DNA of 54,828 bases from Pseudomonas antarctica (GTDB taxonomy: Bacteria > Pseudomonadota > Gammaproteobacteria > Pseudomonadales > Pseudomonadaceae): the NCBI RefSeq assembly GCF_900624995.1, contig NZ_UYXQ01000027.1, positions 1 to 54,828 of the forward strand, read 5' to 3'. Both the position numbers and the translations under genes were made by a program. This document shows positions 28,957 through 38,954 of this stretch, one piece after another (position 1 is the stretch's first letter; every line of letters begins with the position of its first letter). The notes under the pieces were generated by a model. That model saw only the letters and a program-made list of their open reading frames with translations, did no database searches and was not told the origin of the DNA.

Positions 28957-29095
28957 GCAGACAAAGCCAAGACATATCGACACGCTAGGTTTAATGTAAA
29001 CGCCCTGCGCCAGTGTTGGCGCTGACCGGAACCCAACGCTTGATCAAAGACTGGACGTTCCGGATTTAGAAGTGTCCTAAAGGCAAGCCCCCCGT

Positions 29096-29106
29096 AATAA
29101 AAAGGA
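29096..29106 (+). promoter_or_regulatory. A-rich Hfq/Crc-type motif at the pgi ribosome-binding site
   Basis: AATAAAAA (29096-29103), fitting AAnAAnAA, runs into the AAAGGA Shine-Dalgarno sequence 11 bases before the ATG. Binding of Hfq/Crc here would block initiation. Such A-rich leaders also occur by chance, so this is a prediction. Confidence 0.4.
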
Positions 29107-29117
29107 AACCCGCAGCG

Positions 29118-30782
29118 ATGGCGTATTACCGCACTCCTCATGACGTTACCGCTCTGCCCGCTTGGCAAGCGCTCAACAAACATCGCCAAGCCATGCAGGA
29201 TTTCAGCATGCGCGACGCGTTCAATGCCGATCCCCAGCGCTTTTCCGAGTTCACCTTGAGCAGTTGCGGGCTTTTCCTCGATTACTCGAAAAACCTGATC
29301 ACCACCGAAACCCGCGACCTGCTGGTGGCGCTGGCCAAGGAAGTCGACCTTAAAGCCGCGATCGACGCGCTCTACGCTGGCGAACCGGTCAACTCCTCCG
29401 AAGGCCGCCCAGCCCTGCACACCGCCTTGCGCCGCCCTGTGGGTGACAAGTTATCGGTCAACGGCGTGAACATCATGCCGGACGTGCACAAAGTGCTGAA
29501 CCAGATCACCGACCTCGTGGGGCGGATCCACGATGGCCTGTGGCGTGGCTACACCGAGAAGCCGATCACTGACGTGGTGAACATCGGCATCGGTGGTTCG
29601 TTCCTCGGCCCAGAGCTGGTCTCTGAGGCACTGTTGTCCTACGCCCATAAAGGCGTGCGCTGCCACTACCTGGCGAACATCGACGGCAGCGAGTTCCATG
29701 AACTGACCATGAAGCTGCGTGCGGAGACCACGTTATTCATCGTCTCGTCGAAATCCTTCAACACCCTGGAAACCCTGAAAAACGCCCAGGCCGCCCGCGC
29801 CTGGTACCTGGCACAGGGTGGCTCGGAAGCCGAGCTGTACCGCCACTTTATCGCAGTCTCGAGCAACAACGCGGCGGCCGTGGCCTTCGGTATCCGCGAA
29901 GAAAACATCTTCCCGATGTGGGACTGGGTCGGCGGCCGTTACTCGCTGTGGTCGGCCATCGGCTTGCCAATCGCCCTGGCCATCGGCATGTCCAATTTCA
30001 AGGAACTGCTGTCCGGTGCCTACACCATGGACCAGCATTTCCAGAACGCCCCGTTCGAACAGAACATGCCCGTACTACTGGGCCTGTTGGGCGTGTGGTA
30101 CGGCAACTTCTGGGGCGCGCAGAGCCATGCGATCCTGCCGTACGACCACTACCTGCGTAACATCACCAAACACTTGCAACAGCTGGACATGGAATCCAAC
30201 GGCAAGAGCGTGCGCCAGGACGGCACACCGGTTTCCACCGATACCGGCCCGGTTATCTGGGGCGGTGTAGGTTGCAACGGTCAGCACGCCTACCACCAGT
30301 TGCTGCACCAAGGGACTCAACTGATCCCGGCCGACTTCATCGTGCCAATCGTCAGCTTCAATCCGGTCTCCGACCACCACCAATGGCTGTACGCCAACTG
30401 CCTTTCCCAAAGCCAGGCCCTGATGCTCGGCAAAACCCGCAGCGAAGCCGAAGCCGAACTGCGCGAGAAGGGCATGCCGGAAGCCGAAGTACAGAAGCTG
30501 GCACCGCACAAGGTGATCCCGGGTAACCGTCCGAGCAACACCCTTGTGGTGGAGCGCATCAGCCCACGTCGCCTCGGCGCGCTGGTGGCCATGTATGAGC
30601 ACAAAGTGTTCGTGCAAAGCGTGATCTGGGGCATCAACGCCTTTGACCAATGGGGCGTGGAGCTGGGCAAGGAACTGGGCAAGGGCGTTTACAACCGCCT
30701 GACCGGCGCCGAAGAAACCCTGGCTGACGACGCGTCGACCCAAGGCCTGATCAACTACTTCCGCGGTCGTCACCGCGGCTGA
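29118..30782 (+). CDS. pgi: Glucose-6-phosphate isomerase
   Basis: This 554-residue glycolysis/gluconeogenesis enzyme interconverts glucose-6-phosphate and fructose-6-phosphate. In pseudomonads, which lack a full upper glycolysis, it serves mainly gluconeogenesis and exopolysaccharide precursors. Signatures are [16 protein letters not shown] and the catalytic EWHVEP-type region. The conserved [10 protein letters not shown] is present near the C-terminus. It is monocistronic, with a long perfect hairpin after it. Confidence 0.97.
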   Translation: MAYYRTPHDVTALPAWQALNKHRQAMQDFSMRDAFNADPQRFSEFTLSSCGLFLDYSKNLITTETRDLLVALAKEVDLKAAIDALYAGEPVNSSEGRPALHTALRRPVGDKLSVNGVNIMPDVHKVLNQITDLVGRIHDGLWRGYTEKPITDVVNIGIGGSFLGPELVSEALLSYAHKGVRCHYLANIDGSEFHELTMKLRAETTLFIVSSKSFNTLETLKNAQAARAWYLAQGGSEAELYRHFIAVSSNNAAAVAFGIREENIFPMWDWVGGRYSLWSAIGLPIALAIGMSNFKELLSGAYTMDQHFQNAPFEQNMPVLLGLLGVWYGNFWGAQSHAILPYDHYLRNITKHLQQLDMESNGKSVRQDGTPVSTDTGPVIWGGVGCNGQHAYHQLLHQGTQLIPADFIVPIVSFNPVSDHHQWLYANCLSQSQALMLGKTRSEAEAELREKGMPEAEVQKLAPHKVIPGNRPSNTLVVERISPRRLGALVAMYEHKVFVQSVIWGINAFDQWGVELGKELGKGVYNRLTGAEETLADDASTQGLINYFRGRHRG

Positions 30783-30794
30783 AGCCGATACACT

Positions 30795-30824
30795 AAGGCC
30801 AACGTCCGTTTGGACGTTGGCCTT
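30795..30824 (+). terminator. pgi 3' hairpin
   Basis: A perfect 13-bp stem (30795-30807 with 30812-30824) and a GTTT loop start 12 bases after the stop. It is not followed by a T-run. It should stabilise the 3' end and may terminate with Rho. Confidence 0.65.
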
Positions 30825-30865
30825 GAACCCTCTCCCTACAGCGTGCATCTTTATGCCTTGTCCCG

Positions 30866-30880
30866 AAAACAAGAATAAGG
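30866..30880 (+). promoter_or_regulatory. A-rich Hfq/Crc-type motif at the acs ribosome-binding site
   Basis: AACAAGAA, inside 30866-30878, fits AAnAAnAA and abuts the AAGGA Shine-Dalgarno sequence eight bases before the acs ATG. acs is a catabolic gene for acetate, a sensible target of CrcZ/Hfq/Crc control. Confidence 0.5.
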
Positions 30881-30887
30881 ACCGCTC

Positions 30888-32825
<1,938 letters not shown>

Positions 32826-32840
32826 GAACACCGAGTCACG

Positions 32841-33710
32841 ATGGAATTTATCCGCAGCCGTATCGAAACCCAGTTGATGAGCCTTACCGGCTTGTCACTG
32901 GGTCAGTTGGACCTGGAAAACCCGAAGGGCGATCCAGGCCTGTTCGGGCCGGACTCGGTCAGTTGGCAAGTGCATGGCGACTTCAGCAGCATGCTCATTG
33001 GCGGCATCAGCGCCTTGATGCTGCAAGCCTTGCACCCGCTGGCCCTGGCCGGCGTGTGGGACCACTCCAATTTTCGCCAGGACATGCTCGGGCGCTTGCG
33101 GCGCACCTCGCAATTTATTTCCGGTACCACCTTCGGTTCGCGCAAAGACGCCGAATGGCTGATCGAAAAAGTGCGCACCATCCACCTGCAAGTGACGGGG
33201 CATGCCCCGGACGGGCGGCCTTATGCGGCCAGCGATCCGGAGTTGCTGACGTGGGTGCATGTGGCGGAAGTCAGCAACTTCCTGGCGGCCCACCTGCGCT
33301 ATCGCAACCCGAGCCTCTCGGGTCGGGACCAAGACCGTTATTACAGTGAAATCGCCTTGGTCGCCGAGCGCTTGGGCGCTCGGCATGTTCCGCGTTCACG
33401 GCAGGAAGTTTCGGATTACCTGGCGCGCATTCGTCCGCAACTGCTGTGTGACGAGCGTAGCCGCGAGGTGCTGCGCCTGCTGGTCAATGCGCCCGCGCCC
33501 AGCACCTTGGCCAAACCTTTTGGCAGCTTGATGATGCAGGCCGGCATAGACCTGCTGCCGGATTGGGCAAGCGCCATGCTCGAACAACACCAAAGCCCGC
33601 TGCAGCGCCAGATGATCCGCGCCGGGGTCAAGCGCAGCGCGCCATTGCTACGCTGGGCGATGCGCAATGGTTCGGTGCAGCGCGCCCATCGGCGGATGGG
33701 GTTGATGTAG
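32841..33710 (+). CDS. DUF2236/MpaB-family oxygenase-like protein
   Basis: This 289-residue protein is of the MpaB/Lcp-like family (DUF2236), predicted helical and heme-binding in characterised relatives. Conserved segments include ALMLQALHPLALAGVWDHSNF (~55-75) and LTWVHVAEVSNFLAAHLRY (~134-152), whose histidines are candidate ligands. There is no signal peptide. It starts 15 bases after acs, so it shares its transcript, but a role in acetate metabolism is unsupported. Confidence 0.88.
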   Translation: MEFIRSRIETQLMSLTGLSLGQLDLENPKGDPGLFGPDSVSWQVHGDFSSMLIGGISALMLQALHPLALAGVWDHSNFRQDMLGRLRRTSQFISGTTFGSRKDAEWLIEKVRTIHLQVTGHAPDGRPYAASDPELLTWVHVAEVSNFLAAHLRYRNPSLSGRDQDRYYSEIALVAERLGARHVPRSRQEVSDYLARIRPQLLCDERSREVLRLLVNAPAPSTLAKPFGSLMMQAGIDLLPDWASAMLEQHQSPLQRQMIRAGVKRSAPLLRWAMRNGSVQRAHRRMGLM

Positions 33711-33770
33711 CCGGCGCGCCATAACTGTTAAACTCCGCGCCCATATTGACTCGCAAGCAAGGCGCGCTCC

Positions 33771-34787
33771 ATGACTCCCTTGAATCAGGCGCTGCGCGCC
33801 GCACTCGATCATCGCCAAGATTTGATCAACGAGCTGCATGCCCACAGCACCGACTGCTACCGGCTGTTCCACGGCAGCCAGGAAGGCGCCGGCGGCCTGA
33901 CCATCGACCGTTATGGCCCGCAACTGCTGGTGCAAAGCTTCCACCAGCCGCTGGAAACAGCAGAGCTGCTGGAGTTGCACCAACAGATCAACCAGTTCAT
34001 AGGCCTGGAATTGCTGCTGGTGTACAACGACCGCTCGCGTGGCAACTCACGGATCGACCGTGAAGACACGGTGTACCGCGCCGAACCGGCGGCACTGGAA
34101 GACTTGGTCGGCCACGAATGGGGCCTCAATTACCGCGTGCGCGGGCGCCATGCCGGGCAGGACCCGCTGCTGTTTCTCGACCTGCGCAACACCCGTGGCT
34201 GGGTCAGGGAACACAGCGCCGGCAAGCGTGTGCTCAACCTGTTTGCCTACACCTGTGGCGTAGGCCTGAGCGCGGCAGCCGGTGGCGCACGTGAGGTGTG
34301 CAACCTGGACTTCGCCGAGGGCAACCTTGCAGTAGGCCGCGAAAACGGTCTGCTCAACCCGCTATTACCGACCATGGATTTCGTGCAGTCCGACTACTTC
34401 CCCGCGATTCGCCAACTGGCGGGCTTGCCGATCACCCAGCGCCGCGGCCAAAAGCTGCCGAGCTATCCGCGCCTCGAGCAACGCCAATATGATCTGGTGC
34501 TGCTCGACCCGCCGGCCTGGGCCAAGAGCGCGTTTGGCACCGTCGACCTGCTGCGCGACTACCAGAGCCTGCTCAAGCCTGCACTGCTCGCTACCGCCGA
34601 CAATGGTGTGCTGATCTGCTGCAACAACTTGGCGAAAGTCAGCATGGATGACTGGCGCGAACAGGTGCTGCGTTGCGCCGAAAAAGCCGGCCGCCCGGTA
34701 CGCGACTGGCAAATTATGGCGCCGGGAGCCGACTTCCCTTCCCAGGACCAGCAGCCGCCGTTGAAAACCCTGATCCTGCAGCTGTAG
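33771..34787 (+). CDS. Class I SAM-dependent methyltransferase, probably for rRNA
   Basis: This 338-residue enzyme is of the RlmI/RlmK-like family. An N-terminal PUA-like region (TIDRYGPQLLVQSF) is followed by the Rossmann domain with motif I KRVLNLFAYTCGVGLSAAAGG (~143-163). Motif IV, VLLDPPAWAKS (~243-253), is the NPPY-like sequence that favours a cytosine-C5/rRNA role. The exact target base cannot be read from the sequence. It has its own promoter region in the 60-base gap after the DUF2236 gene. Confidence 0.85.
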   Translation: MTPLNQALRAALDHRQDLINELHAHSTDCYRLFHGSQEGAGGLTIDRYGPQLLVQSFHQPLETAELLELHQQINQFIGLELLLVYNDRSRGNSRIDREDTVYRAEPAALEDLVGHEWGLNYRVRGRHAGQDPLLFLDLRNTRGWVREHSAGKRVLNLFAYTCGVGLSAAAGGAREVCNLDFAEGNLAVGRENGLLNPLLPTMDFVQSDYFPAIRQLAGLPITQRRGQKLPSYPRLEQRQYDLVLLDPPAWAKSAFGTVDLLRDYQSLLKPALLATADNGVLICCNNLAKVSMDDWREQVLRCAEKAGRPVRDWQIMAPGADFPSQDQQPPLKTLILQL

Positions 34788-34862
34788 TACTTTTCCCAAG
34801 CAGCCCGGTACTTCGGAACCGAAATCCCGTGCCATACTCCAAGGCACTCTTGTTCGATATAG

Positions 34863-37808
34863 ATGGCGTCACTCATGCCCAAAGGATTGATCCGCGCCGC
34901 TGGCGCCTTGTTGACCGCCCTGGCTCTGTACAGCTTGCTGGGCTTTCTGATTCTGCCGGGCATCGCCCTTCGCATTGCCAACCAACAGTTGGCCAATTAC
35001 GCCACGGTGCCGGCACGCATCGAGCGAATCGAGCTCAACCCGTTCAGCCTGGAAGTGACGGCATGGGGCTTGAAGATTGGCGAACCGGGCAAAGAACAAG
35101 TAGGTTTCGAGCGTCTCTACGCCAACCTGCAGATCGACAGCCTATGGACCCGCGCCCTGCACCTGGCCGATGTACAGTTGGACCAGCCCAAGACCGAGCT
35201 ACTGTTCGATAAATCCGGCCAACTGAACCTGGCGCAGTTATTCAAACTGCCGCCAAGTGAGCCCACTCCGACTGACCCCAATGCCAAGCCGTTCCCGTTG
35301 CGCATCGACAGCATCAAGCTGGCTGGCGGTTACGTGCATTTTCAAGATTTGCGCCCCAGCGAACCCATCGAATTCCTCTACGACAAACTCGACTTCGAGT
35401 TGAAAAACCTCAGCACGCTGCCAGAAGACAATGCCAACATGACGCTGGTGGCCGCCGGCCCTCAAGGTGGGCAGATCGACTGGAAAGGCCATTTCAGCCT
35501 GGTACCGATTACCTCCGAGGGCACGCTGAAAGTCACCGACGGCAAGATGAAAGCCTGGTGGCCGTATGTGCGGGACGCCGTGCCGTTAGTGCTTGAAGAC
35601 GGTGTGCTGAATTTCAGCACCGACTACAAATTCAGCCTGGCCAAAGAAACCGAACTGAACCTGACCAACACCGCCGCCAGCATCGCGCCGTTTGCAATCA
35701 AGGCACCGGACGGCCGCCCATTGGTGCGCCTGGAACGCCTGGACGTCAGCGAAACCACGGTGGACCTGGCCAAGCAGCAGGTAGTGGTCGGCAAGATTCG
35801 CAGCAACAAGCTGGAAACCTGGGCCGCCCGCGAGGCCGATGGGCAGCTGGACTGGCAGAAACTGTTCGCCAGCCAACCGAGCAAACCGACCAAGGCGCCG
35901 GAACCTGCTACTGCGCCAGCCACCGCCGACTCCCCAAAAGCCGCACCGGCAGCGCCAAGCAAACCTTGGCAGGTGCTGCTCAAGGATGTGCAACTGCGTA
36001 ACTATCAGGTGCACTTGGCCGACCGCCAGGCAAAACCTGCTGTAGCGCTGGAGCTGGGCCCGCTGAATGTCGACGTGCAGAACTTCGACAGCCTCAACCA
36101 AAGCCCCTTTACCCTGAAGGTCGACACCGGCCTGGGCAAGCAGGGTAAGATCCAGGCAAGCGGCCAGGTCAACCTCAACCCGGTCAGTGCCAAACTCAAA
36201 GTGAATACCCAGGACATTGACCTACGGGTCGCACAGTCCTATATCAGCCCATTTATTCGCCTGGAACTGCGCAGCGGCATGCTCGGCAGTAACTTGGATG
36301 TGAACCTGAAAAGCACTGAGCCATTGGCGCTGCAGATCACCGGCCGCGCTCAGGTTGATCAATTGCACACCTTGGACACGCTCAAGACTCGTGACTTCCT
36401 CAAATGGCAACGCTTGGTGCTCGAAGGCGTGAATTATCAACACGGCGACAGCTTGTCGATCGACAAGGTCAACCTGCTGCAGCCGTACGCGCGCTTCATG
36501 ATCAATGATGACCGCACCACCAACATCGACGACTTGCTGATCCCACAGCCAGCCAATAGCGGCGCCAAGTCAGCGGCCAAACCAGCGGCCAGCAAAGACA
36601 AGCCCCTGGGCATTCATATCGGCCAGATCGCGATCAACGACGGCTCGGCTAACTTCGCCGATTTCAGCCTAACACCGAACTTCGCCACGGCCATTCAACA
36701 GCTCAATGGGCAGATCGGCACCATTGACAGTCGCCAGGCCAAACCGGCCAGCGTTGACATCAAGGGCAAGGTGGATCGCTATGCGCCAGTGACCATTAAA
36801 GGCAGCGTGAACCCCTTTGATCCGATGGCGGCGCTGGATATCGCCACCAGTTTCAAACGCGTCGAGCTGACCACATTGACGCCGTACTCCGGCAAGTTCG
36901 CCGGTTTCCGCATCCGCAAGGGCCGCCTTAACCTCGACCTGCACTATGTAATCACCAAAGGCCAGTTGAAGGCTGAAAACAAAGTGGTGGTTGAACAACT
37001 GCAACTGGGTGAGAAAGTCGACAGCGCCGATGCCGTGGATTTGCCGATTCGCCTGGCAATCGCCCTGCTCAAAGACTCCGACGGCAAGATCTCCATCGAG
37101 CTGCCGGTGACAGGCGACCTTAATAACCCGCAATTCAGTGTGATGCCAATCGTGTGGCAGACACTGCGTAATCTGGTCGTGCGCGCGGCGACCGCGCCGT
37201 TCAAGTTCATCGGTGGGCTGGTGACTGGCGGAGGCTCGGAAGACCTGGGCAATGTATCGTTCGCCGCAGGCTCAAGTGAATTGAACAAAGATGCCGAAGG
37301 CGCCCTGAACACCTTGGCCAAAGCGCTGAAAGAGCGCCCTACCCTGCGCCTGGAAATCGAAGGCACGGCGGCTGCCAGCAGTGACGGGCCGTTCCTGGCC
37401 GCAGAGCGCCTGGAACGTGAATACCAATACAACTACTACAAAATACTCCAGCGCCGGGGCGACAAGGTTCCGGCCCAGGCTTCCTTGCTGGTCGTCCCAG
37501 AGAAGGAAAAGGCACCGTTGCTTGAGGGCATCTACCGCACGCGCCTGAAACAACAACCACCGGCCGAATGGAAAGACTTGAGCAGCGATGACCGCAGCGC
37601 CAAATTGCGCGATGGTTTGATCAAGTTTTGGGGCGCCAGTGACGTCTTGCTGCGCCAACTGGGGCAAGATCGTGCCAGTGCCATCAAGGACTACTTGGTG
37701 GATAAGGGCCAACTGGAAGATGACAGGGTGTACTTCATTGATGCCAACCTGGGTCAGGCGCAGAAAGATGGTCGAGTGGTGACACCGATGCATCTGGATG
37801 CGGAGTAA
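34863..37808 (+). CDS. Large DUF748 envelope protein with OmpA-like C-terminal region
   Basis: This 981-residue protein has one N-terminal membrane helix (~8-35), then long AsmA/DUF748-type beta-rich repeats (for example IDSIKLAGGYVHFQDL and IGQIAINDGSANFADFSL). The C-terminus has an OmpA-like stretch, VSFAAGSSELNKDAEGALNTLAKAL (~800-825). The family is linked to phospholipid transport and envelope integrity in other bacteria; here it is inferred only. An internal ATG at 34875 is an alternative start, as neither has a clear ribosome-binding site. Confidence 0.88.
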   Translation: MASLMPKGLIRAAGALLTALALYSLLGFLILPGIALRIANQQLANYATVPARIERIELNPFSLEVTAWGLKIGEPGKEQVGFERLYANLQIDSLWTRALHLADVQLDQPKTELLFDKSGQLNLAQLFKLPPSEPTPTDPNAKPFPLRIDSIKLAGGYVHFQDLRPSEPIEFLYDKLDFELKNLSTLPEDNANMTLVAAGPQGGQIDWKGHFSLVPITSEGTLKVTDGKMKAWWPYVRDAVPLVLEDGVLNFSTDYKFSLAKETELNLTNTAASIAPFAIKAPDGRPLVRLERLDVSETTVDLAKQQVVVGKIRSNKLETWAAREADGQLDWQKLFASQPSKPTKAPEPATAPATADSPKAAPAAPSKPWQVLLKDVQLRNYQVHLADRQAKPAVALELGPLNVDVQNFDSLNQSPFTLKVDTGLGKQGKIQASGQVNLNPVSAKLKVNTQDIDLRVAQSYISPFIRLELRSGMLGSNLDVNLKSTEPLALQITGRAQVDQLHTLDTLKTRDFLKWQRLVLEGVNYQHGDSLSIDKVNLLQPYARFMINDDRTTNIDDLLIPQPANSGAKSAAKPAASKDKPLGIHIGQIAINDGSANFADFSLTPNFATAIQQLNGQIGTIDSRQAKPASVDIKGKVDRYAPVTIKGSVNPFDPMAALDIATSFKRVELTTLTPYSGKFAGFRIRKGRLNLDLHYVITKGQLKAENKVVVEQLQLGEKVDSADAVDLPIRLAIALLKDSDGKISIELPVTGDLNNPQFSVMPIVWQTLRNLVVRAATAPFKFIGGLVTGGGSEDLGNVSFAAGSSELNKDAEGALNTLAKALKERPTLRLEIEGTAAASSDGPFLAAERLEREYQYNYYKILQRRGDKVPAQASLLVVPEKEKAPLLEGIYRTRLKQQPPAEWKDLSSDDRSAKLRDGLIKFWGASDVLLRQLGQDRASAIKDYLVDKGQLEDDRVYFIDANLGQAQKDGRVVTPMHLDAE

Positions 37809-37827
37809 CCGGCAAGCAACTTCAATC

Positions 37828-37861
37828 TAAATGTGGGAGCAAGTCCGCTCTCACATTTTTT
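37828..37861 (+). terminator. Terminator after the DUF748 gene
   Basis: AAATGTG-G-GAGC (37829-37840) pairs with GCTC-T-CACATTT (37847-37858), including one G-T pair, and is followed by Ts to 37861. The arms derive from the dispersed TGTGGGAG repeat. Confidence 0.8.
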
Positions 37862-37903
37862 GACCTTCATCTGCCCTGCAAATGTAGTCCAACCCCCAAT
37901 AGA

Positions 37904-37933
37904 ACAGGCCCCGACACAAGTGCCGGGGCCTGT
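37904..37933 (-). terminator. Hairpin at the 3' end of the BON gene transcript
   Basis: ACAGGCCCCG (37904-37913) pairs perfectly with CGGGGCCTGT (37924-37933). It is 107 bases beyond the BON gene stop and is followed by TTCTATT in the leftward direction. It probably ends the BON transcript. Confidence 0.6.
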
Positions 37934-38039
37934 AATGACCACATCCGTGTGGTCGATCGCATGAACTCCAGAGGTGCGTTGGGTGGATATCTAACTCACC
38001 CTAAGCCGCCGCCATTCAGTTCAGACGAAAGGTGAGGCA

Positions 38040-38660
38040 TTACTCTGCTTTCAGGCCATCGGCCGATACAGCTTTAACGCCTTTGATTTTCTTGGTGATA
38101 TTCACCGCGGTGGTTTTCTGTGCTTCGGTAACGGCTGCAGTCGAAGACAGGGAAACTACGCCCTTGTTAGTTTCGACTTTGATGTCGGTACCAGGAATGC
38201 CTTTCTCGGTTACCAGGTCAGCTTTCACTTTGGTGGTAATCCAGGTGTCGGACGTGGTCTCTTTGGCGTCAGCAGCGGCGCTTTTGGTTTTGTCGACGTT
38301 ATCTGCCTTAGTGGCACCGCCAGCCATCAGGCCGTCAGCGGAAACGGCGGTCACACCTTTGATTTTCTTGGTGATCGCTACGGCAGTGGCTTTCTGCGAG
38401 TCAGAGATAGCGACTGTCGAAGACAGGGAAACCACACCTTTGTTGGTTTCAACCTTGATGTCCGAACCAGGAATGCCTTTTTCTGTCAGCAGGTCAGCTT
38501 TGACTTTGGTGGTGATCCAAGTATCCGAAGTGGACTCTTTAGCCTTGGTCATTTCGCCAGCGGCCAGCGTCATTGGAGCTTGGGAAGTCTGAGCAAAGGC
38601 CACGTTAGCACCCATGGCCAGGGTCAGAGCGGTAGCAGTAGCGAGAGCGAACTTCTTCAT
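38040..38660 (-). CDS. Secreted protein with two BON domains (OsmY-like)
   Basis: This 206-residue periplasmic protein has a Sec signal of about 23 residues (MKKFALATATALTLAMG...VAFA). Two BON domains follow, at ~48-113 and ~135-201, each containing TSDTWITTKVKADL and the near-identical VETNKGVVSLSST. BON domains bind phospholipid membranes and are often stress- or osmotically induced. The two copies are so similar that a recent internal duplication is likely. A sigma-54-like promoter with paired upstream palindromes precedes it. Confidence 0.93.
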   Translation of the reverse strand: MKKFALATATALTLAMGANVAFAQTSQAPMTLAAGEMTKAKESTSDTWITTKVKADLLTEKGIPGSDIKVETNKGVVSLSSTVAISDSQKATAVAITKKIKGVTAVSADGLMAGGATKADNVDKTKSAAADAKETTSDTWITTKVKADLVTEKGIPGTDIKVETNKGVVSLSSTAAVTEAQKTTAVNITKKIKGVKAVSADGLKAE

Positions 38661-38730
38661 ACGAGTAACTCCTGTTTTATTGAAAGTCTGCAGTGTGTGA
38701 ACCTTGATGCTGCAGCGTTAACAGGGTTAT

Positions 38731-38747
38731 TGCAGACAGTGTGCCAA
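38731..38747 (-). promoter_or_regulatory. Sigma-54-like promoter of the BON gene
   Basis: TTGGCACACTGTCTGCA on the minus strand has GG (38744-38745) and GC (38732-38733) twelve bases apart. It matches TGGCACG-N4-TTGCW except for two positions. The start should be near 38720, giving a 60-base leader with GGAG before the ATG. Upstream palindromes at 38813 and 38844 fit enhancer sites. Confidence 0.6.
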
Positions 38748-38810
38748 GTTCTTCTATCGAATATTTTCTTTATAAAACAACAACTTATAAAAAAACGCAA
38801 TTCCCGGAAT

Positions 38811-38854
38811 CGTGCAAGTTGCATGAAGTCGATCGTATCTGCGTGCAAGTTGCG
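38811..38854. repeat. Paired palindromic repeats upstream of the BON gene
   Basis: CGTGCAAGTTGC occurs at 38811-38822 and again at 38842-38853, three helical turns (31 bases) apart. The first is the palindrome TGCAA-G-TTGCA and the second has one changed base. They lie ~95-125 bases upstream of the sigma-54-like start, with AT-rich DNA (38755-38800) between. This suits a bacterial enhancer-binding protein, whose identity is unknown. Confidence 0.55.
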
Positions 38855-38907
38855 GCTTTTGATATTTACTAAGCGACTGATTTACCGGCATTTTCCCATC
38901 GCCATAA

Positions 38908-38933
38908 AAAAAGGACTCCGAAGAGTCCTTTTT
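38908..38933 (-). terminator. pnp terminator
   Basis: A perfect 11-bp stem (38908-38918 with 38923-38933) and a four-base loop, with a T-run in the leftward direction. It is 21 bases after the pnp stop and ends the long rimP-to-pnp cluster. Confidence 0.93.
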
Positions 38934-38954
38934 CAGCGTGAAGCGTGCGGGTGA

